Source: Glebionis coronaria (taxonomy: Eukaryota; Streptophyta; Magnoliopsida; Asterales; Asteraceae). Taken from it: 64,000 nt of DNA. The stretch is from the NCBI GenBank assembly GCA_025667525.1, contig CM046882.1, positions 530,273,473 to 530,337,472 of the forward strand, given 5' to 3'. Below the pieces are notes generated by a model. That model worked only from the letters and a program-made list of their open reading frames with translations, made no database searches and was not told where the DNA came from. Within the stretch, counting starts at the first letter, position 1. Every line of letters begins with the position of its first letter. Below, piece by piece: positions 57,917-64,000 of the stretch. The position numbers were made by a program, and so were the translations under genes.

Positions 57917-59990
57917 ACATTGAACCCTAATTACAAAAAAACACAACAAATATTTATCTCAAAATACCTGCACCCAGTCTCATCCTCTCAAGTTTCAATT
58001 CAGCTCAAAATCAAATTCAGTGTCTCAAATATGATTCCAATCAGCATGGGCAATCTCCCCTATTTTGATAAAATGTTAACTAATTTTTACTCATATTATG
58101 CATGTTGTTAACATGATAGATAGTAAACTAAAAAAACCATTACAATTAACAGAAGCGAAAACTAACCATAAACAACAGCTATGAGGGATTGGGAAACTAC
58201 GTGCTCCATTTTTCCCAAACGGAGGTGCAACAAAGATATTCTTTATTTTAGCTCGTGTTTTAGAAGTTTAGGGAAGAAGATGGAATTGCTATTTCGATCA
58301 AAATGAACCCAAGGGTCTTATTAGGTTATGTGAAACTTCGCATGTGGCTTATACTAGGCAGGAAATGTGAAATGACGATAATACCTTCACATACAGCGCA
58401 GTTGAGGCCATTGAACACAACCCTCACGTCAACTGAGGGAGAAAATGTAAAAAAAGTTGGTTTCGTGAGTGATTTTTTAATTTCGAGCAATACGCAAGTT
58501 AAGTAATCATTCTCAATACATTATTATTCTCATCCCAATGCAATGTTCCATTTGGTCAATTTAACCGATATAACCATTTTCGATCGATAACGAATCAAAT
58601 CAAACCGGCTTCCAATTTTTGGTCGATAACGGCAAGATCCGTCCGGTTTGAAGTGACTCGAGTCAACCCAATTTTCGTGTTTTTTTATAAATAAAGCATG
58701 TTAATTGTGTATATTTGTGACGTAATTTTATTTTTACATTTTATATTTGTTAGTAAATTATTTTTAAGCGTAATATACGAAACATTTCATTATTCTTTTC
58801 TGATAATCACGGTTTTTGATATTTTGACCAATTAATGCATAGGGTTGAACCTAAATTTATATACAATTTTATGTTATTTGTGTTATTAAATAAATATTAT
58901 TCAAATAAAAAAACTATTTTGTGTGATCGTAAATATCCTTTTTTGTTGTTGTTGTAAAAGACATTTGTTGACATTAGACTTATCCACAGTGCATTTGTCT
59001 TGGTCAACACTAAGAAGAAATTTGTGGATTGCTAGCTCTTTGCACTTCACGTCACGGATGTTAACATGCAAAAATCTATGATAAATTCCAACATTTATCT
59101 TTTGATATAACGAATTAGATAGCCGTATCACACATTCATATAATAAAGAGAAAAATATTAAGAAATCCATTCGTTCAACTTGTTCAAGTAAAACTATAAC
59201 ATATGAATGTAAAACATTTGTACAAACTATGAAAAAGAAAATTACAAAAGAAAGATTAGAAAAATAATGCAGCATAACCCACGGATAGTTGTAGTGATTC
59301 ACTAAACCACTACTTTAATTAAGGACGGAACTTGAAAACATTTGTTGGAGGAACTATTATATAAGGTATTCATTTTTTTTGGGGGGGGGGGGGGGAATTT
59401 ACATTTTTCTCAATATTTTGTGTAATAAATAGCTATTAGTATTACTAAAAAGATAAATTTTATACATAAATTAAAAAAATATTTGGGGGGCTACAACCAT
59501 CTTTTCCCTAACAAAGTTCCGTTCTTGACTTTAATAGTTGTAGTGAGGTAGTTTGTATGAAGCAACAACAAATAATAAGGGTGTGTTTGATAGCCTGGTT
59601 TAAGGTGCTTTGGATTGAAAGAAATTTGAAAGCCATTGGCTCACGCTCCACCATCATCCCTAATTTTTGATTTTATGTGGTGTTGTGTGTTTTGAACATA
59701 ATTCTTAGAGGGCACGGTGTAGTTGAACCGTGGAGCTCAAGCCGTGGCCGTAGGCAAAAACTGGTACCACGTCACCAATTTATCCCATAACACCAAAACT
59801 CCTCATAGCCCCACAACCCCCCTCCCTGGTTAACACCAACTTTTCTCGGTTTATCGTGAACCCACCACTGTTATATTCAACAATTTATTTTAATCTAAAA
59901 ACAAATTTCATTCATAAATAAAAAATACAAATACAAATTTAAAAAAATACAAGGAAATAAAATTATAACCTAAAAAATAACAATAATTAA
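57917..59990. other. Mostly unassigned AT-rich DNA
   Basis: A minus-strand ATG at about 58410 opens MASTALYVKVLSSFHISC, a composition like a plastid transit peptide, and a donor-like gtatta follows the Lys. It could be the first exon of the FMN-binding gene, but a stop soon follows and nothing links it firmly. A 15-base G run sits at 59381-59395. A 133-codon minus ORF at 58901-59302 is not recognised and is probably chance. Confidence 0.3.
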
Positions 59991-59994
59991 ATAA

Positions 59995-60890
59995 AAAATA
60001 AACGATTAAGGTTCCACAAATGCTCAACGAGATCACGTCGAAGTTCATCGTGAACTCTCCTATCTCGAAGTTCCTTGTTTTTCCTTCTATGTGTCTCACA
60101 CCGTTTTACCCAAGTACGTTCTAGATTGGCTTGAGGAGAAGCGTACATATGTTCGTATTCACTAATGTTGAACTTTTGGTCTTCCAATATCATGTTATGT
60201 AGTATGATGCCACGATACATGCTCTACATCATCAGGAGTAAGCGTTCTAAGATACTTTTCTACATACAATACGTAAATGCATTTGGTAAAAACCAACTGG
60301 CTTGGCTCAGTTGGTCACCCAGGCTCCTCTAAGTGGTTTTCTTGGAGGAGGTTTCTTGGAGGTCTTGGGTTCAATACCTGCCACGAGATTTTAGGCGAAG
60401 CAAATAAGGAGTTTAACATAACTAGGCGAGGGTTCGAAGAAGACATTCTGCCACTTGGATGTCATTGCACGATTCGACCCACTAACCAATAACATTTTCC
60501 GTTCTAAAATTTTTTTTCATTTGGTAAAGTTCCATAAGAATTCACGTGAACAATGTTCGGCTACTTGCAAGTATTCATCTAGTAAATCGGGTGTTGTACC
60601 ATACGCCATTTGGCGTATTGCCGACGTGTATTTCATAGTGGCGCTAAAACCTAAACGACCTGTTGCATCACAACGTTGTTTAAATAAATAGAAGTAGGGG
60701 TAGTGGTTGAACGTTGTAACTAGTTATATCATGAACTATTTTTCTAAAAAGGGAAGAACTTATACGATACCTTCGTCGAAATCGATCCTCTGGATACTTT
60801 GGCGGAGTTTCAAGGTCACCAAATTAATCGGCCATAAGTTTTCTTTTTGCATCTTCTCGTTCACAATGGGGTATTTAACCCATTCAAACG
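59995..60890 (-). pseudogene. PIF/Harbinger transposase relic
   Basis: The minus strand reads FKQRCDATGRLGFSATMKYT, then AIRQMAYGTTPDLLDEYLQV, AEHCSREFLWNF and, beyond the inserted SINE, LYVEKYLRTLTPDDVEHM, RGIILHNMILEDQKF and HDELRRDLVEHLWNL. This is the C-terminal part of the DDE nuclease of plant PIF/Harbinger elements (the IILHNMIVEDE box is typical). Part of the domain with the catalytic acids is missing or unrecognised. A frameshift near 60215 and the SINE insertion at 60291-60517 inactivate it. Confidence 0.85.
60291..60517 (+). mobile_element. tRNA-derived SINE, copy 2, with target duplication
   Basis: 227 bp. A-box-like TGGCTCAGTTGG and B-box-like GGTTCAATACC lie at tRNA spacing, followed by a unique body and a 3' T tract. 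A perfect 11 bp duplication CATTTGGTAAA flanks it (60280-60290, 60518-60528), as left by L1-type target-primed insertion. It lies inside the Harbinger transposase relic and shares its body with the SINE at 10495-10707. Confidence 0.92.
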
Positions 60891-61145
60891 GTCAAAAATA
60901 AGAAAAAAAAGATCCGTTGCCCAACGGATATATTTTCAAATTTTAAAAAGAAAAAAAAATTAAAAAGTTGATAACGCAGCCCATGGCGTGAGCCACGGTG
61001 TGGTTGGTTGCGCCATGGTCTCGCGCCATCCACCATAACGCCGGCTGGCCACTGCCAGCCCAAACTCGATAACGCATCACAGAGGTTGGCGGCGCCATGG
61101 CGTCGCGTCATGGTGGCCAGCCAAACCACCAGCCACCGTACCGTG

Positions 61146-61490
61146 TGATTTTATGTGGTGCAGTGGGTTTTGAACATTTCTATCTATAAAATATATTTAT
61201 TTGACTTTCAAGAAAATATTAACCACAAGATGAATCAGATTCTTATTTTACTTTTATCTTTTCTAAAAGATCATATATTTGTAATTTATAAAATATGTTG
61301 TAAAATATTATGTGGGCTTATGGACTTATGTCTATTCATCCGATTCTTTAGGAACAAGTTAAGAGTTTAGACTATGAGTCTTATAAATACATTTGTAACA
61401 TCTTGAGATAATTACTGAATAATAATTCCTCTCTTTCTTTACCTTTGATTTTGTTCATTACTTTCACAATACGTTATCAGCACGGAATTT
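61146..61490 (+). mobile_element. Possible LTR end with primer-binding-like site
   Basis: A TATA-like cttataaatacat lies near 61378. The sequence runs to cacaata and is followed at about 61472 by cgttatcagcacgg, a phrase like copia primer-binding sites (TATCAGCACG). No internal coding region follows and no second LTR was found, so this is a truncated element at best. Confidence 0.35.
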
Positions 61491-61679
61491 GCTTTCTTTT
61501 AAAAAGGTAAGAAAAGGTATCCAACTTCATAACATGTTTACATAGTTATTCATATTACGAGCTCATTTATTATTCTCAATCAATGCATGCGTAAGTTCTA
61601 TCCTATTCATGCATATGAGTAATGTTTTTATATAGGTATTTACACTTATCGTTCTTATAGATTAAAATAGTCAAAAAGA

Positions 61680-62260
61680 AAAATAACATAATTATAATGT
61701 TGTGTTATGAAAAAAAAAGAAATCAACACAACCTCTGTGTTACGAAAAAAAAATCAACACAACCTCAATGTTGTGTTAGAATTAAAATTAGAACATCAAG
61801 TTCTAATATGATCTTTTAAGATCAATACCATAACCACGTGTTATGCTTTAAAAAAATAGTTAATTTAATACATAAGGTCAACCACATAACATTATGTTAT
61901 GTTAGAAAAAAGATAAAACATCTTGTTTTATTATGATTAAATGTTATGTTATTGTTGTTTTTTTATGTTATTCTAATTTACAAAACAGTTTCTTTATACT
62001 AAGATATATATGTCTTACATGTGATCTGAATATTAGTCATATTAATGTTATGAACGTAGAGTAACATGATAAAAAAATTGCATGAAACAAGCATATCTAT
62101 ATACCCTATAAAGGGTGTATCTAATTTGTTGAATGTTGAAAACTTGAAAAGTTAAAAAATCAACAATTATGGTAACTAAAAAACTCGGTTGTTATATTGA
62201 ACTAATTAACTTTTTAAAATAAGGAAATGTTAAAAAACTCGGCTGTTATATTCAACGAAA
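61680..62260. repeat. Local low-complexity duplications
   Basis: Phrases repeat with small changes: aaatcaacacaacctc...gtgtta (about 61712 and 61750), a tgttatgttag variant (about 61890), and taaaaaactcgg-tgttatatt (about 62177 and 62230). The repeats are AT-rich; no gene seen. Confidence 0.5.
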
Positions 62261-62299
62261 TGAGGCAATGTTGTTTATTCGGGAAATAGTTAACTGTAT

Positions 62300-64000
62300 T
62301 CTTCAAGAAACGTAATAACTAAAATTTCGCATTAAAGGAAACTATACCACACATTAAAGCAAATAAAAAAGACACTGTCGGTTTCATCTCGTGAATCTTC
62401 TCCAATACTATTCTTGATTCAATCAAGACAATCAGTTTCTATGTAAGCGAATATTATTTATTCAAAGTTCATAATCTACTCGAATCAGTCAATCTAAGCC
62501 ATTAGCATCATTCAAGATCCATTGAAAATCGATATTTGAATAACGATTTAAAAAATCCATCAATAATCCATTATCATCTACAAACAATTCGATTGGATGC
62601 CAGGTCTTTTGTTGATGTCCATACCATAAAATTGCGCTTGATGCATATGAATTTGTTATTTATGAACTATGATTATGTTTCTTTTTTATCTTTTTGTTTC
62701 ATTCTACAGGTCACAGGTATGGAGGTTGGATAACCTCTTAATGGTCCATCACAAACCCGGTTTAACATTTGCTTTATTTGATTTATAGTACAACTATTTT
62801 GTAGTATTCTTTTTTTAATTTCACCTTTCATGTGATGTTCATTATATGTGTTTTCTTTATTTGATTTTCGACTGGTGTGCTACACTTATGTGTTTTGTTC
62901 GATGCACAAGAGGAGTGTGCTAATCTTCTCATCCATAATCTGAGCAAGGTAATACAAAATACATATGTTTTTGTTTGTCTTGTGTCTTGTGTTTTATTTT
63001 TCTTCAAATGATATTGAGGGAGAGATTGAAAAATAATGAACTAATAGTGCTTTTGACATAATGAACTAAAGCCCTTTGAAACCTATCGTATGTTGATGAG
63101 TTAAATGCTCATTAATTTACACTTGTTAGGTTATACCAATAATTGTAGTTGCTAAAAGTTTGCTTATTTTATACTACGTATTTAGGTATGAGACAAGGGA
63201 CCATGTAAGTAAAGTTGTCCACGAGGCCGTGAATTACTTGGCGTACCTGCACACACCTATTTCTCGGTCCATGCTAATACCGAGGATGGAACACCCGTTG
63301 GTGGAGCCTCCTTGCCACCTCTTTCCCTCCATGACTTTAAGAGATGCATTGGCTCGTTAGCTATGCAAATGTTTTGAGTTATCCCAAAAGGTCTATATCT
63401 AAATTTCCCTACTGAGTGGATCGGAACTGAAAAAAGATCGCCTTAGGGGTGTTTGGGTTTCCTAAGATTATTCTGAAAAAATATTGCCTTAAGGCTGTTT
63501 GGGTTTCTAGAGTGAGAGAGGTGTTATTTTTCTATAAGTCAATAAATACATAAATGTGTACATATATGTATATGAGTAATTATGCAAATTTTTTTATGAA
63601 TTGCTTATATGGTTATTGTTTTTTTGTAAAGAGAATTTATGACGTCACAACATTCTTCTCTTTCATTTGGTCTGGGCCTGGCACATTTACACGTTTGCCA
63701 AATCTATGCAGAACTTTGTCCTGATAATTACAGCCTATACCATGGCAACAATTGGAGTTTCTTCATGGAATCGACGCGAGGCCTCATGAAACGATTAATT
63801 TTTTCTATGAATTTTTTCATTCCTTTCTACCTTTTAAGTTTTTCTGAGGTACAAGTATTTTGTAAGTGAACAGAATAACAGTATGGTTGTAGGTATTTGG
63901 TAAGTTATAATTTTGTTTCTTCATAAATATGTTTTTTCAATCTTTGTTAGAATAACCCACGTGAAAAGAAAAAGAAACACGATTGTTAGTTTAACTTTAC
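62300..64000 (+). other. Unrecognised; possible exon fragments
   Basis: Three plus-strand open pieces have higher complexity than the surrounding DNA. They are DAQEECANLLIHNLSK near 62903-62948, followed by a donor-like gtaata; ETRDHVSKVVHEAVNYLAY near 63187-63360, preceded by an acceptor-like ttag; and a 76-codon ORF at 63639-63869. I recognise no family. They might be exons of one gene continuing past the window, or captured fragments. Confidence 0.25.

Larger units (their letters stand above)
59668..61177. repeat. 32 bp direct repeats flanking the Harbinger relic
   Basis: 59668-59699 and 61146-61177 are direct repeats (tgattttatgtggtg...ttttgaacat) matching at about 29 of 32 bases. They bracket the PIF/Harbinger relic. 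Just inside are GC-rich segments sharing cacggt-type motifs in inverted orientation (about 59718 and 61128-61144), possibly decayed terminal inverted repeats. Confidence 0.55.

Noticed and set aside
58901..59302. 133-codon ORF
   Set aside because: Low-complexity Phe/Ile/Val/Leu reading of AT-rich DNA with no known motif.

Overview
This is a plant nuclear window. It has introns with GT/AG borders, long LTR retrotransposons, Helitrons, a MULE, SINEs and AT-rich intergenic DNA. The Cys-rich gag-like proteins at 32-35 kb and 40-43 kb resemble Tat/Athila-group proteins that I associate with the daisy family, tribe Anthemideae (Artemisia, Tanacetum, Chrysanthemum). That placement is from memory of the families, not from a search.

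Layout. 1-1637: end of a large LTR inserted into a decayed MULE (transposase on +, GRF zinc-finger relic on -) that reaches about 4282. 4295-9000 and 9007-9527: two Helitron-like elements, head to head by their proposed 5' ends; the larger carries a broken receptor-like cytoplasmic kinase gene with its introns. 10.4-10.7 kb: a MITE piece and a tRNA-derived SINE. 11.8-15.8 kb: the clearest host gene, six exons whose phases all agree (745 residues), joining a copia-Gag-like domain to ankyrin repeats and a PGG membrane domain. 16647-21995: a complete chromodomain Ty3/gypsy element (TSD AGGTC) inserted in an older gypsy relic.

22450-48194 (minus): a gene for an FMN-binding split-barrel protein. 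One of its introns holds a 23.7 kb nest. A copia element (24240-47914, TSD GATAT) was itself hit by a Tat-like non-autonomous element (27098-46651, TSD CATTA). The latter is now a tandem LTR-internal-LTR-internal-LTR array, which explains the 8 kb repeat. 49237-57646 (minus): a second chromodomain gypsy element (TSD ATGAG), sitting in a small MITE-like sequence and interrupted by a 2.94 kb solo LTR (49848-52788, TSD TCTCC). That solo LTR is the inverted relative of the LTR at 1-1637. 59.7-61.2 kb: a PIF/Harbinger transposase relic with a SINE inserted in it (11 bp TSD). 61.2-64 kb: LTR-like and low-complexity DNA with a few unrecognised short ORFs.

The host genes are separate and do not form a pathway. 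What links the window is nested transposition: each insertion dates the one it interrupts. No defence system, CRISPR array or biosynthetic cluster is visible. The most interesting items are the Gag-ankyrin-PGG fusion gene, the FMN-binding gene that keeps splice phase across a 23.8 kb transposon-filled intron, and the three-LTR tandem array with a tRNA-like module in each LTR.
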